64,000 nt of DNA from Pyruvatibacter mobilis (GTDB lineage: Bacteria; Pseudomonadota; Alphaproteobacteria; CGMCC-115125). Of the stretch, positions 19,120 to 27,498 are shown one piece after another. Position numbers and translations under genes: made by a program. Under the pieces are notes generated by a model that searched no databases, was not told the DNA's origin, and saw only the letters and a list, made by a program, of their open reading frames with translations. Each line of letters begins with the position of its first letter. Positions within the stretch are counted from its first letter, which is position 1. Where the stretch lies: positions 1,219,501 through 1,283,500 of the forward strand of contig NZ_CP051630.1 of the NCBI RefSeq assembly GCF_012848855.1, given 5' to 3'.

Positions 19120-19317
19120 ATGGCCGGCAAGCGGGGCGTTATTTTCGAGTATGTGCCGAACGGACCCTACATAAAGGTCTCGGCCATTGACGAAGAGACG
19201 GGCACTGAAGTGTCCATTGTGGGCGATGCGCGGGCGACGCAAAGCGAGCTTCAGAGAATTGCGAGAATGAAACTGGAGCGGCGTCTGGATCAGCTTTCTG
19301 GCAAGCCAAGGCCCTAA
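19120..19317 (+). CDS. Small conserved-looking alphaproteobacterial protein
   Basis: A 65-residue protein starting 27 bases after hemA on the same strand. It reads as compact and ordered: a beta-rich first half (GVIFEYVPNGPYIKVSAIDEETGTEVSIVG) and a basic helical second half (QSELQRIARMKLERRLDQL). From memory it resembles the small DUF6898-type family found after hemA in related bacteria; this is unverified. Good codon bias and position before a terminator support a real gene. Function unknown. Confidence 0.7.
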   Translation: MAGKRGVIFEYVPNGPYIKVSAIDEETGTEVSIVGDARATQSELQRIARMKLERRLDQLSGKPRP

Positions 19318-19331
19318 TCCAGTTCAAAATG

Positions 19332-19372
19332 AAAAACGCCGGCGGATGGCTAGTCCGCCGGCGTTTTCTTTA
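19332..19372. terminator. Bidirectional terminator between the small gene and mucR
   Basis: AAAACGCCGGCGGA and TCCGCCGGCGTTTT pair perfectly around the loop TGGCTAG, with T-runs on both strands. It can end transcription from both the hemA side and mucR, which converge here. Confidence 0.92.
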
Positions 19373-19389
19373 AGGATCAGTGATGCGGC

Positions 19390-19833
19390 CTAGCGGCGGC
19401 CACGTCCGCCGCGGCCCCCGGTGCCAAGGCCGATGTCCTTGGCGAACTGCGAGCGCTGCTTTGAATAGTTTGGTGCGACCATCGGGTAATCGGCAGGCAG
19501 GTTCCACTTGGCGCGGTAGTCTTCCGGCGACATGTCGTAGTGCGAGCGAAGGTAGCGCTTCAGCATTTTCAGGCGCTTGCCGTCTTCCAGGCAGACGATG
19601 TAGTCGGGTGTGACGGACCGCTTGATGGGCACTGCCGGCTTCTGCTTTTCAGCGGGCTGTGCTGCCTCTGCGCCGCCGATGCCGCCCAGGGCGGCATGAA
19701 CAGAGCGAATCAATTCTGGAAGATCGGTTGGCGAAACTTCGTTGTTGCTGACATAAGCCGCGATCACATCAGCAGTGAGGCGGACAACTTCTTCACGTTC
19801 CATGTTATCTAAGTCTTTATCGAAATCGCTCAT
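19390..19833 (-). CDS. mucR: MucR/Ros-family transcriptional regulator
   Basis: A 147-residue regulator of the MucR family, which in Alphaproteobacteria silences A/T-rich genes and controls exopolysaccharide, motility and cell-cycle genes. Residues about 20-50 form the N-terminal oligomerisation part (REEVVRLTADVIAAYVSNNEVSPTDLP). The Ros-type finger is IVCLEDGKRLKMLKRYLRSHYDMSPEDYRAKW: the Cys-Asp pair usual in MucR is present, but the first His of the HxxxxH pair is Tyr. The C-terminus ends in a Gly/Arg tail (GTGGRGGRGRR). An exopolysaccharide locus in the same window is a plausible target. Confidence 0.92.
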   Translation of the reverse strand: MSDFDKDLDNMEREEVVRLTADVIAAYVSNNEVSPTDLPELIRSVHAALGGIGGAEAAQPAEKQKPAVPIKRSVTPDYIVCLEDGKRLKMLKRYLRSHYDMSPEDYRAKWNLPADYPMVAPNYSKQRSQFAKDIGLGTGGRGGRGRR

Positions 19834-20308
19834 TAGAGCCGCTCCATAATATCTGAAGATCTATCTTGATTGCATTTGTATAGGGCGCAACAATTATGGT
19901 TGCAATGTAGCAAGTATCAATAATTGATCACTTTTCTTAAAATATCAAAAACTGGCGCAGTGCGGGTGTCTGGTTGTGGTGTTGCTAGAGCTCTCATTGC
20001 TTTGAGCAATAGTTATTACGAGCTTTGTAGAAGCCTGCACGGACTCATGCTAAGGCAGGACCAGATTTTCGGGCGGCGCAAGGAGCCGCGTGCAAGGCTG
20101 GTTTTCTCCGGTTCTGCTTGCTTGGCGGCGGCAACCGGACTACTTCCTGCCCACAGCCACCCTGTGAGCAAGGCGGCGCGACGAACGATTACGATGGCCA
20201 ATCCAGATGGTGTTCCTGCCGCGGGAGGAGAGACCAGGCCAATGGATCGCAATGACGCCAGCTCACGGCAGGCCCTCTAAATCGAGGCCCCCAGAGCGAG
20301 GACGGTTC
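19834..20308. promoter_or_regulatory. A/T-rich divergent control region between mucR and glyA
   Basis: The first ~120 bases next to mucR are strikingly A/T-rich with many TA steps, the kind of DNA MucR proteins bind, and hold two perfect dyads: GCAAC-N7-GTTGC (19887-19903) and ATCAA-TAA-TTGAT (19916-19928). Autoregulation of mucR is therefore likely but unproven. The glyA-side ~340 bases are GC-rich and contain a frame from about 19924 to 20280 that has no protein-like character. I looked for glycine and tetrahydrofolate riboswitch cores and saw none. Confidence 0.45.
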
Positions 20309-21607
20309 ATGTCTCTTCAGGATACCGATAGCCCGGCCAATAACGGCTTTTTCACCCGTTCGCTTGCGGACACCGATGCAGACGTCTTTGCATCCATCGG
20401 TCGCGAACTTGAGCGGCAGCAGACGCAGATCGAACTCATCGCGTCCGAGAACATCGTCAGCCGGGCGGTGCTGGAAGCGCAGGGGTCGGTGCTGACCAAC
20501 AAGTATGCCGAAGGCTATCCAGGCCGCCGCTATTATGGCGGGTGCGAATTCGCCGATGAAGTCGAGCAGTTCGCCATCGACCGCGCCAAGCGCCTTTTCA
20601 ACTGTGAGTTCGCAAATGTGCAGCCCAATTCAGGCAGCCAGGCGAACCAGGGCGCCATGATGGCGATGATTAAGCCGGGCGATACTATTCTGGGGATGAG
20701 CCTGGATGCGGGCGGTCACCTGACGCACGGGGCCAAGCCGAATCAATCGGGTAAGTGGTTTACGCCGGTGCAGTACGGGGTCCGCAAGCAGGACGGTCAT
20801 ATTGATTATGACGACGTCGCCAAGCTGGCCGAAGAGCACAAGCCGAAACTGATCATCGCTGGTGGGTCGGCCTATTCGCCGGTGATTGACTTTGCCCGGT
20901 TCCGTGAGATTGCGGACAGCGTCGATGCGTTCCTGATGGTGGACATGGCGCATTTCGCAGGTCTCGTGGCCGGCGGTGTCTATCCGAGCCCGCTGCCTTA
21001 CGCGGATGTTGTGACGACGACCACTCACAAGACCCTGCGTGGCCCGCGCGGCGGCATGATCCTGACCAATGACGAGAAGCTGGCCAAGAAGATCAACTCG
21101 GCCATTTTCCCCGGCATCCAGGGTGGCCCGCTGATGCATGTGATTGCCGGCAAGGCGGTTGCCTTCGGCGAGGCACTGCAGCCGGAGTTCAAACTCTATG
21201 CCCAGAACGTTGTCGCCAATGCGAAAGCACTGGCCTCAGCCCTGCAAAAGGGCGGCGTGGATATTGTGTCCGGTGGCACAGACAGTCATCTGATGCTGGT
21301 GGATCTGCGGCCGAAGGACCTGACCGGCAAGGCTGCCGAGCATTCCCTGGAAAACGCGCACATCACCTGCAACAAGAATGGCGTTCCCTTCGACCCGCAG
21401 CCGCCGGCAATCACCTCAGGCGTGCGGCTTGGTACGCCGGCCGGCACGACGCGCGGCTTCGGAGTGGCTGAATTCACCCTTATCGGGGAGCTGATCACGG
21501 AAGTTCTCGACGGACTTGTGGCCAATCCAGACGACAACAGTGCTGTGGAAGCCTCAGTGAAGGAGCGTGTTCTGGAATTGTGTGCACGCTTCCCGATTTA
21601 CGGGTAA
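20309..21607 (+). CDS. glyA: Serine hydroxymethyltransferase
   Basis: PLP enzyme interconverting serine and glycine with tetrahydrofolate, the main source of one-carbon units. 432 residues from the ATG at 20309, which GAGGACGG precedes; an upstream frame extension is not family-like. Markers are [50 protein letters not shown] and the PLP Lys in [15 protein letters not shown]. It opens the glyA-nrdR-rib cluster. Confidence 0.97.
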   Translation: MSLQDTDSPANNGFFTRSLADTDADVFASIGRELERQQTQIELIASENIVSRAVLEAQGSVLTNKYAEGYPGRRYYGGCEFADEVEQFAIDRAKRLFNCEFANVQPNSGSQANQGAMMAMIKPGDTILGMSLDAGGHLTHGAKPNQSGKWFTPVQYGVRKQDGHIDYDDVAKLAEEHKPKLIIAGGSAYSPVIDFARFREIADSVDAFLMVDMAHFAGLVAGGVYPSPLPYADVVTTTTHKTLRGPRGGMILTNDEKLAKKINSAIFPGIQGGPLMHVIAGKAVAFGEALQPEFKLYAQNVVANAKALASALQKGGVDIVSGGTDSHLMLVDLRPKDLTGKAAEHSLENAHITCNKNGVPFDPQPPAITSGVRLGTPAGTTRGFGVAEFTLIGELITEVLDGLVANPDDNSAVEASVKERVLELCARFPIYG

Positions 21608-21627
21608 ACAGGACCAGACGTGATTCC

Positions 21628-21663
21628 GATGGCGGCGCGTTCCGGGGGGAAGGCGCCGCCATC
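21628..21663 (+). terminator. Strong hairpin between glyA and nrdR
   Basis: GATGGCGGCGC and GCGCCGCCATC pair over 11 bp around a 14-base loop, 20 bases after the glyA stop. No T-run follows (TTGATGTG), so it may be a partial terminator or an mRNA-stabilising end rather than a full stop before nrdR. Confidence 0.5.
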
Positions 21664-21687
21664 TTGATGTGAGGGGACGACAAAGCC

Positions 21688-22164
21688 ATGCGCTGCCCGT
21701 TTTGCGGCAATGAGGATACGCAGGTAAAGGATAGCCGCCCGACGGAAGACGCGGCTGCCATCCGTCGCCGCCGGTTTTGCCCGGCATGCGGTGCCCGGTT
21801 CACCACCTTCGAGCGCGTACAGCTGCGCGACCTCACGGTGGTGAAGCGCAACGGCAAGAGAGAGCCGTTTGACCGGGACAAGCTGATGCGGTCACTGCAA
21901 CTCTCCTTGCGGAAACGTCCGGTTGAGCCGGAACGGGTGGAGCGTATGGTGACGGGCATCGTCCGGGAACTGGAAAGCACGGGCGAAACCGATATTCCGG
22001 CCTCTGCGGTCGGTGAACTGATCATGGAGCGCCTCAAGGTGCTGGATGAAGTAGCTTATGTGCGCTTTGCATCCGTGTATCGTGACTTCCGTGAGGCGAA
22101 GGATTTTGAGAAATTCCTGGGTGGTCTTGATGATCCGCTCAAGGACCTTGGCGAGACCGACTAG
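21688..22164 (+). CDS. nrdR: Transcriptional repressor NrdR
   Basis: Represses ribonucleotide reductase genes in response to ATP/dATP. The 158-residue protein has the zinc ribbon Cys3-x2-Cys6 ... Cys31-x2-Cys34 ([15 protein letters not shown]) and an ATP-cone starting [22 protein letters not shown]. Length and pairing are exactly those of the family. The position between glyA and ribD is common in Alphaproteobacteria. No NrdR box was recognised in the window. Confidence 0.97.
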   Translation: MRCPFCGNEDTQVKDSRPTEDAAAIRRRRFCPACGARFTTFERVQLRDLTVVKRNGKREPFDRDKLMRSLQLSLRKRPVEPERVERMVTGIVRELESTGETDIPASAVGELIMERLKVLDEVAYVRFASVYRDFREAKDFEKFLGGLDDPLKDLGETD

Positions 22165-22257
22165 CGCCACCTTCAGCCCGCCTGGCGCGGCGCGACGGGT
22201 GAACCGGTCGCCTTCGCCGAACCGGCCACAAGCCGGAACTGACAGGGCATAACCGAC

Positions 22258-23418
22258 GTGGCGACGACCCCATCCGCAGGCAGCAAGGCCCTCGTGGCCC
22301 AGGACATGCGTTTCATGCGCGTGGCGCTGACGCTTGCGTGGCGCGGGTTGGGCCAAGTGGCCCCCAATCCGGCAGTCGGGTGTGTGCTGGTTCAGACTGA
22401 TACGGATGGGTACGCCGCCATTGTTGGCCGCGGATGGACGCAGGTGGGCGGACGTCCTCATGCGGAGACTGAAGCACTGCGCCGGGCAGGAGACAGGGCA
22501 CGAGGCGCGACAGCCTATGTCACGCTCGAGCCGTGTGCGCATACCGGCAAGACTGGCCCGTGTTCGCAGGCTCTGATCGATGCGGGTGTGGCGCGGGTTG
22601 TGGTTGCCTGCACGGATCCAGACCCCCGGGTCAGCGGCAGCGGTATCCGGATGCTGAAAGATGCGGGCATTGCGGTGACCGAGGGAGTGCGTGAGGATGA
22701 GGCGCTGGCGTTGAATGCAGGTTTCATTTCGCGTGTCACCCGTAAGCGGCCTGAGGTGCTTTTGAAGATCGCCTCGACCCTTGATGGCAAGATCGCGACC
22801 CCGACGGGCAAGAGCCACTGGATTACCGGTGAAATGGCGCGTGAACGCACGCACCTCGTTCGTGCACAGACCGACGCAATCATGGTGGGCAGCGCTACCG
22901 CGCTGGCTGACAATCCGGATCTCACCTGTCGGCTGCCCGGCCTGAACGGCAGATCCCCGATCCGGGTGGTTGCTGACGGACGGCTGCGCATTTCCATGAC
23001 GTCGAAACTGGTGCGAACAGCACTGGAGACGCCGCTGATCCTGCTCACCCGCGAAGATGCCAATGCTGAACGGGCGAAGGCGTTTGCTGATCTTGGTGTC
23101 GAACTCATTTATGTGCCGCTTGCTGCCGACAATCACATGGACATGACGGCGGGGCTTGAGCTGCTGGCCGAGCGCGGCATTACGCGGCTGATGGTCGAAG
23201 GCGGTGCGCGCCTGGCGGCAAGTCTGATGCGCGACGGCCTCATCGACCGGATTGAATGGTTCCAGGCACCGAAGATCATCGGGGATGACGGCTACTCTGC
23301 CGTGGCGGCGCTGGGACTGGATGAAATCGACCTAGACGAAGGCTTCGAGCGGCTTGGCGTCCGCGCCCTTGGCGAAGACGTGCTGACCAGCCTTCGTGTC
23401 AGACATGAAGGCAATTAG
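22258..23418 (+). CDS. ribD: Bifunctional pyrimidine deaminase/reductase RibD
   Basis: Second and third steps of riboflavin synthesis after GTP cyclohydrolase II: deamination, then NADPH reduction of the ribosyl side chain. The N-terminal zinc deaminase (to about residue 150) has GRPHAETEAL and LEPCAHTGKTGPC; the C-terminal reductase starts near LLKIASTLDGKIATPTGKSHWITG and holds RLMVEGGARLAASLM. The GTG at 22258 gives 386 residues; an ATG 16 codons later is an alternative start. Next gene ribE begins 3 bases after the stop. Confidence 0.94.
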   Translation: MATTPSAGSKALVAQDMRFMRVALTLAWRGLGQVAPNPAVGCVLVQTDTDGYAAIVGRGWTQVGGRPHAETEALRRAGDRARGATAYVTLEPCAHTGKTGPCSQALIDAGVARVVVACTDPDPRVSGSGIRMLKDAGIAVTEGVREDEALALNAGFISRVTRKRPEVLLKIASTLDGKIATPTGKSHWITGEMARERTHLVRAQTDAIMVGSATALADNPDLTCRLPGLNGRSPIRVVADGRLRISMTSKLVRTALETPLILLTREDANAERAKAFADLGVELIYVPLAADNHMDMTAGLELLAERGITRLMVEGGARLAASLMRDGLIDRIEWFQAPKIIGDDGYSAVAALGLDEIDLDEGFERLGVRALGEDVLTSLRVRHEGN

Positions 23419-23421
23419 GCC

Positions 23422-24057
23422 ATGTTTACCGGCATTATTACCGACATCGGCGAAGTGACCGAGATTGAGCAGAAGGGCGACACGCGCTTCCGGATTGCCA
23501 CGCGGTATGACGCGGATGGCATTGACCTGGGTGCGTCCATTGCCTGCTCGGGCGCCTGCCTGACCGTGATTGAAAAGGGCGATATGGGTGACGGGCGCTC
23601 GTGGTTCGATGTTGAGGCTTCAGGAGAAACACTGAACCTCACAAAGCTGGGCAGCTGGGCCGTCGGGTCGCGGATAAATCTCGAGCGGGCGCTCAAGGCA
23701 GGTGACGAGCTTGGCGGGCATATTGTTTCCGGCCATGTCGATGGCGTGGGCAGCCTTGCGTCCCGGACGCAGGAAGGCGACAGCTGGCGGCTGACATTCA
23801 AAGCGCCGGCTGAGCTTATGCCTTACGTTGCGTCCAAGGGCTCGATTACCATTGACGGCATCTCGCTGACGGTGAACGAGGTGGGGGCCGACAGCTTTGG
23901 CGTGAACATCATTCCCCATACCCAGAGCGAGACCACGCTGGGCCTTCTTAACGAAGGTGACCCGGTTAATCTGGAAATTGACATGCTGGCGCGCTATGTG
24001 GCCCGCCAGATCACCTTCCTGGCGCCCGGCCAGGGCGGCACACCGTCCGGGGCCTGA
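23422..24057 (+). CDS. ribE: Riboflavin synthase, alpha chain
   Basis: Dismutates two 6,7-dimethyl-8-ribityllumazine molecules into riboflavin and the pyrimidinedione. 211 residues built of two similar barrels: the first opens MFTGIITDIGEVTEIE and has SIACSGACLTV, the second has GGHIVSGHVDGVGS and SITIDGISLTVNEV. It closely follows ribD and precedes the ribBX gene in the same operon. Confidence 0.96.
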   Translation: MFTGIITDIGEVTEIEQKGDTRFRIATRYDADGIDLGASIACSGACLTVIEKGDMGDGRSWFDVEASGETLNLTKLGSWAVGSRINLERALKAGDELGGHIVSGHVDGVGSLASRTQEGDSWRLTFKAPAELMPYVASKGSITIDGISLTVNEVGADSFGVNIIPHTQSETTLGLLNEGDPVNLEIDMLARYVARQITFLAPGQGGTPSGA

Positions 24058-24130
24058 ACCCGAAAAGACCAAGAGAGCAAGACCCGCGCACCGCCCTCAA
24101 CGGGCCAGGCGCGCCGGCGCAGGAGCACCC

Positions 24131-25255
24131 ATGAGCGAGTTCAGCCAATATCTGTCACCGATCGAGGATGTCATCGAGGACGCCCGCAACGGCAAGATGT
24201 TCATCCTGGTGGATGCGGAAGACCGCGAGAACGAGGGTGACCTGGTTATCCCCGCCCAGATGGCAACACCTGACGCCATCAATTTCATGGCCAAATACGG
24301 CCGCGGCCTGATCTGCCTCTCGATGACGCAGGACCGTGCCGACCAGCTGAACCTGCATCTGATGTCGGCGCATAACCAGTCGCGGCACCAGACGGCGTTC
24401 ACGATCTCGATCGAGGCGCGGGAAGGGGTGACCACCGGTATTTCCGCCCACGACCGGGCACACACGATCGCCGTTGCCATTGATCCCACGAAGAATGCCG
24501 CTGACATTGCCACCCCAGGTCATGTGTTTCCGCTGGTTGCAAAGCAGGGCGGGGTGCTGGTGCGTGCCGGTCATACGGAAGCGGCCGTTGACGTGGCGCG
24601 GCTTGCCGGGTTGAACCCGGCCGGTGTGATCTGCGAGATCATGAACGATGACGGGACCATGGCCCGTCTGCCGGACCTCGTGCAGTTTGCCCAGCTGCAC
24701 AACCTCAAGGTCGCGACCATCGCTGACCTGATTGCCTATCGCCGCAAGCATGACAACTTCATGCAGCGCGCCGTCGACCGCACCATCGAGACGGAAGGTG
24801 CCGGTGAGTTCCGCCTGATGGTCTACAAAAATACAGTTCAGTATGCGGAACATATCGCGCTGGTGAAGGGTGATATCTCGACGCCTGATCCGGTGCTGGT
24901 GCGTATGCATGCAATTAATGTCTTTGACGACATTCTTGGTGCCAAGGGCGGTCGCGCGCATCTCGTGGAAGAGAGTATGAAGGAGATCGACCGTGAGGGA
25001 CGCGGGGTGATTGTCATCATTCGCGATACCGAAGCGACGGTTGTGTCCGACATGCTGATGAGCGACGGCGAAGCCCGCAAGGACCACGGGCCGAGGCGGC
25101 TGCGTGAGTACGGCATCGGGGCACAGATCCTGCTTGATTTGGGGATTACCCGGATGGAGCTGCTTTCTAATTCTCCCAATCCCACAATTGTCGGCATTGA
25201 TGGCTACGGCCTTGAAGTGGTGGGCCAACGGGCCATTCCCACCGGTGCCAAGTAA
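24131..25255 (+). CDS. ribB: 3,4-dihydroxy-2-butanone-4-phosphate synthase fused to an inactive RibA-like domain
   Basis: The N-terminal ~205 residues are RibB, making dihydroxybutanone phosphate from ribulose-5-phosphate: FILVDAEDRENEGDLV holds the acidic metal site, and DRAHTIAVAID and GHVFPLVAKQGGVLVRAGHTEA are further signatures. Residues ~210-374 resemble GTP cyclohydrolase II, but the zinc Cys cluster is gone: where RibA has a Cys-rich segment this protein reads LVRMHAINVFDDILGAKG. Only HGPRRLREYGIGAQILLDLGI keeps the RibA look. This is the RibBX arrangement known in Alphaproteobacteria. AGGAGC at 24120 supports the ATG at 24131. A working GTP cyclohydrolase II must be encoded elsewhere. 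Confidence 0.93.
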   Translation: MSEFSQYLSPIEDVIEDARNGKMFILVDAEDRENEGDLVIPAQMATPDAINFMAKYGRGLICLSMTQDRADQLNLHLMSAHNQSRHQTAFTISIEAREGVTTGISAHDRAHTIAVAIDPTKNAADIATPGHVFPLVAKQGGVLVRAGHTEAAVDVARLAGLNPAGVICEIMNDDGTMARLPDLVQFAQLHNLKVATIADLIAYRRKHDNFMQRAVDRTIETEGAGEFRLMVYKNTVQYAEHIALVKGDISTPDPVLVRMHAINVFDDILGAKGGRAHLVEESMKEIDREGRGVIVIIRDTEATVVSDMLMSDGEARKDHGPRRLREYGIGAQILLDLGITRMELLSNSPNPTIVGIDGYGLEVVGQRAIPTGAK

Positions 25256-25269
25256 ATTCAGAAGAAGAC

Positions 25270-25737
25270 ATGTCCAACAAAGCATCCCATATTCTGATCA
25301 TCGAAGCGCGTTTCTATCCGGAACTCACTGATGAGATGGCGCGTGGCGCCATCGCTGAAATCGAGGCCCAGGGCGGCACCTATGAGCGGATGGAAGTCCC
25401 CGGCGTGCTGGAGATTCCAGCGGCTGTAGCCTATGCGCTGAGGACAATGCAGGTAACGGGGCGGCAAAAGTACTATGATGGCTTTGTCACCCTTGGCTGC
25501 GTCATTCGCGGCGAGACGGCGCATTTTGATATCGTTGCGTTTGAAAGCGCCCGCGCCTTGATGGACCTTTCCGTCAATCACGCGCTGGCCCTGGGTAACG
25601 GTATCCAGACCGTTGAGAATTCGGACCAGGCCTGGGCGCGTGCAAAGGTAGATGACAAGAACAAGGGTGGGGCTGCCGCTGCCGCGGCATTGGCGATGAT
25701 CGCCCACAAGCGTGAGATGAAGGTGGACGGGCTTTGA
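25270..25737 (+). CDS. ribH: 6,7-dimethyl-8-ribityllumazine synthase
   Basis: Condenses the RibB and RibD products into lumazine, the riboflavin precursor. 155 residues; recognisable parts are ILIIEARFYPELTDEMARGA, YERMEVPGVLEIPAAVAYAL, GCVIRGETAHFDIVAFESARAL with the catalytic His, and NKGGAAAAAALAMI. It completes ribD-ribE-ribBX-ribH and its stop overlaps the nusB start. Confidence 0.96.
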   Translation: MSNKASHILIIEARFYPELTDEMARGAIAEIEAQGGTYERMEVPGVLEIPAAVAYALRTMQVTGRQKYYDGFVTLGCVIRGETAHFDIVAFESARALMDLSVNHALALGNGIQTVENSDQAWARAKVDDKNKGGAAAAAALAMIAHKREMKVDGL

Positions 25738-26246
25738 GTGAGGCTTCCAACACGTCCGACGAAAAGGCCGGCAAGGTGTCTGAGCGACATCAGGCCCGCA
25801 GCAATGCGCGCCTTGCGGCCGTGCAGGCCCTTTATCAGATGGATGTTGGCGGTGCTGATATCGGCGACGTCATTGCCGAATTCCGGGCGGCGCGGCTGGG
25901 CCGCGCCTATGATGGTGATACAGCGGAGGAGCTGGCTGAAGACCTGCCGGCGGATGCAGACTTCTTTGAAAGCATCGTCCGGGGAGTTGTTGAGCGCCAG
26001 GGCGACATTGACCCTTCCATTGATGGGGCTCTGGCCAAGGGTTGGCGGCTGCCGCGCCTGGATGCAACGCTGCGTGCCATCCTGAGAGCAGGAACGTTTG
26101 AGATCTACGGACGGTCGGATGTTCCGCCCAAGGCCGTGATCAATGAGTATGTGACTGTCGCCAAGGCCTTCTTCGAGAAGGATGAGCCGCGGGTTGTGAA
26201 TGCGGTTCTGGACCGCCTTGCGCGAGAGCTTCTGGGCGACGTCTGA
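25734..26246 (+). CDS. nusB: Transcription antitermination factor NusB
   Basis: RNA-binding partner of NusE (S10) in rRNA antitermination. 170 residues, all-helical: ARSNARLAAVQALYQMDVGG, the middle FESIVRGVVERQGDIDPSI and the C-terminal ATLRAILRAGTFEIYGRSDVPPKAVINEYVTVAK. The apparent start is TTG at 25734 inside a 4-base overlap with the ribH stop, with AAGGTGG just upstream; translational coupling would suit this weak start codon. ribH-nusB-thiL is a common alphaproteobacterial order. Confidence 0.94.
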   Translation: MSEASNTSDEKAGKVSERHQARSNARLAAVQALYQMDVGGADIGDVIAEFRAARLGRAYDGDTAEELAEDLPADADFFESIVRGVVERQGDIDPSIDGALAKGWRLPRLDATLRAILRAGTFEIYGRSDVPPKAVINEYVTVAKAFFEKDEPRVVNAVLDRLARELLGDV

Positions 26247-27260
26247 ATGGGCAGACCTGGCGAGGGCAGGGACAATAACGCTGCGGGTTTTGGCGAGTTC
26301 GAGCTGATTGCCCGATTGTTTGCCCCGCTGTCTGACGCGGCACACGGCTTTCAACTGACCGACGATGTGGGGCTTGTTCCGGACACGGATAATCGTGTCT
26401 GCGTCACGAGTGACATGATCGTGGCCGGAGTGCATTTTTTGCCGGATGATCCTCCCGACACGATTGCGCGCAAGCTTGTGCGGGTGAATGTCTCGGATAT
26501 CGCGGCCAAGGGCGCGCAAGTGTCTGGGCTGCAGCTCTCCGCGGCATTCAACAGGGACCGCGACGTGAGTTGGATCGAGGCCTTTGCTTCGGGGCTTGCT
26601 GATGATCTTGCGCTTTTTGGCGCGCCCCTGATTGGGGGGGATACGGTCAGATCGCCCGGGCCGGACAGTTTTTCGTTGACCGCTTTTGGTAGGGTCGGCC
26701 CGCATGGGCTGGTACGCCGTTCGGGTGCCCAGCCTGGGGATGGGCTTTATGTGACGGGCACAATTGGCGATGCGGCCCTTGGCCTGAAGATACTCAAGGG
26801 TGAGTTGGGCATGGTGCCGCTGGGGCGCCGCCAGCCTCTTGTTGAACGGTATCGGGTGCCGACGCCGCGCCATGCGTTCGGCGCCGGTCTTGGCGCATTT
26901 GCGTCGTCCGCGCTTGATGTGTCGGATGGCTTGCTGGCTGATGCAGGGCATCTCGCAACGGTATCGGGTGTGTCCCTCGATGTTTCGTTCGACCGCGTGC
27001 CTCTCTCCGGGTCTGCAGCGCGGTTGGTAAAGGGGAACGCGGATCTTCACCTGTCCTTGATGGGGGCGGGTGACGATTATGAGATCCTTTTTACGACGTC
27101 TACGGATAATTCAGATGCGCTTGCCGAATTGGCTGGTGCGAGCGACACGCCAGTGACGCGCATCGGGCATGTAGGGACGGGGCCCGCCGGCACAGTTATC
27201 TTGCGTGATTCCGCTGGCGACGTGCTTACAGTGCCCAGCCAAGGCTTCCGTCACTTCTAG
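26247..27260 (+). CDS. thiL: Thiamine-monophosphate kinase
   Basis: Phosphorylates thiamine monophosphate to thiamine pyrophosphate. 337 residues of the AIR-synthase/ThiL fold: FELIARLFAPLS, TDDVGLVPDTDNRVCVTSDMIVAGVHFL (metal and substrate site), KLVRVNVSDIAAKGAQV, LIGGDTVRS and DVSDGLLADAGHLA. Its ATG directly follows the nusB stop, so it is last in the coupled rib-nusB-thiL run. No TPP riboswitch is seen upstream. Confidence 0.94.
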   Translation: MGRPGEGRDNNAAGFGEFELIARLFAPLSDAAHGFQLTDDVGLVPDTDNRVCVTSDMIVAGVHFLPDDPPDTIARKLVRVNVSDIAAKGAQVSGLQLSAAFNRDRDVSWIEAFASGLADDLALFGAPLIGGDTVRSPGPDSFSLTAFGRVGPHGLVRRSGAQPGDGLYVTGTIGDAALGLKILKGELGMVPLGRRQPLVERYRVPTPRHAFGAGLGAFASSALDVSDGLLADAGHLATVSGVSLDVSFDRVPLSGSAARLVKGNADLHLSLMGAGDDYEILFTTSTDNSDALAELAGASDTPVTRIGHVGTGPAGTVILRDSAGDVLTVPSQGFRHF

Positions 27261-27498
27261 CCGCTTGGCGAGCTTCGCAAATCACCGGTTTTCTGCGGCT
27301 TTTCTGACATGTTTGTAGGTCGTGAGGCGTGTTGCCATGCCTTGGGACCTTTGGCATGGTTAAGCCATAAAAATGCGGGGTTGGACCTTAGGGCGGACAT
27401 TTTCCGGCCGGTCTGTGTTGCGTATTCCCTGTAGCAACCAAAACCAAAATGCGGTGCGCCGGGCTCAACCGGCGTGCCTTGTCAGGGGAAACATCTGA

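Noticed and set aside
19924-20280. A 118-codon open frame between mucR and glyA
   Set aside because: It has no recognisable domain, starts in A/T-rich control DNA, and switches composition midway. It is better read as the glyA leader.
22165-22257. Possible FMN riboswitch before ribD
   Set aside because: The conserved RFN core strings are absent here and elsewhere in the rib cluster.
24155-25285. A 376-codon minus-strand frame across ribB
   Set aside because: Antisense shadow; the plus strand encodes RibB with full motifs.
25578-27050. A 490-codon minus-strand frame across ribH-nusB-thiL
   Set aside because: Spans three well-supported plus-strand genes and has no domain; long antisense frames are common in GC-rich DNA.
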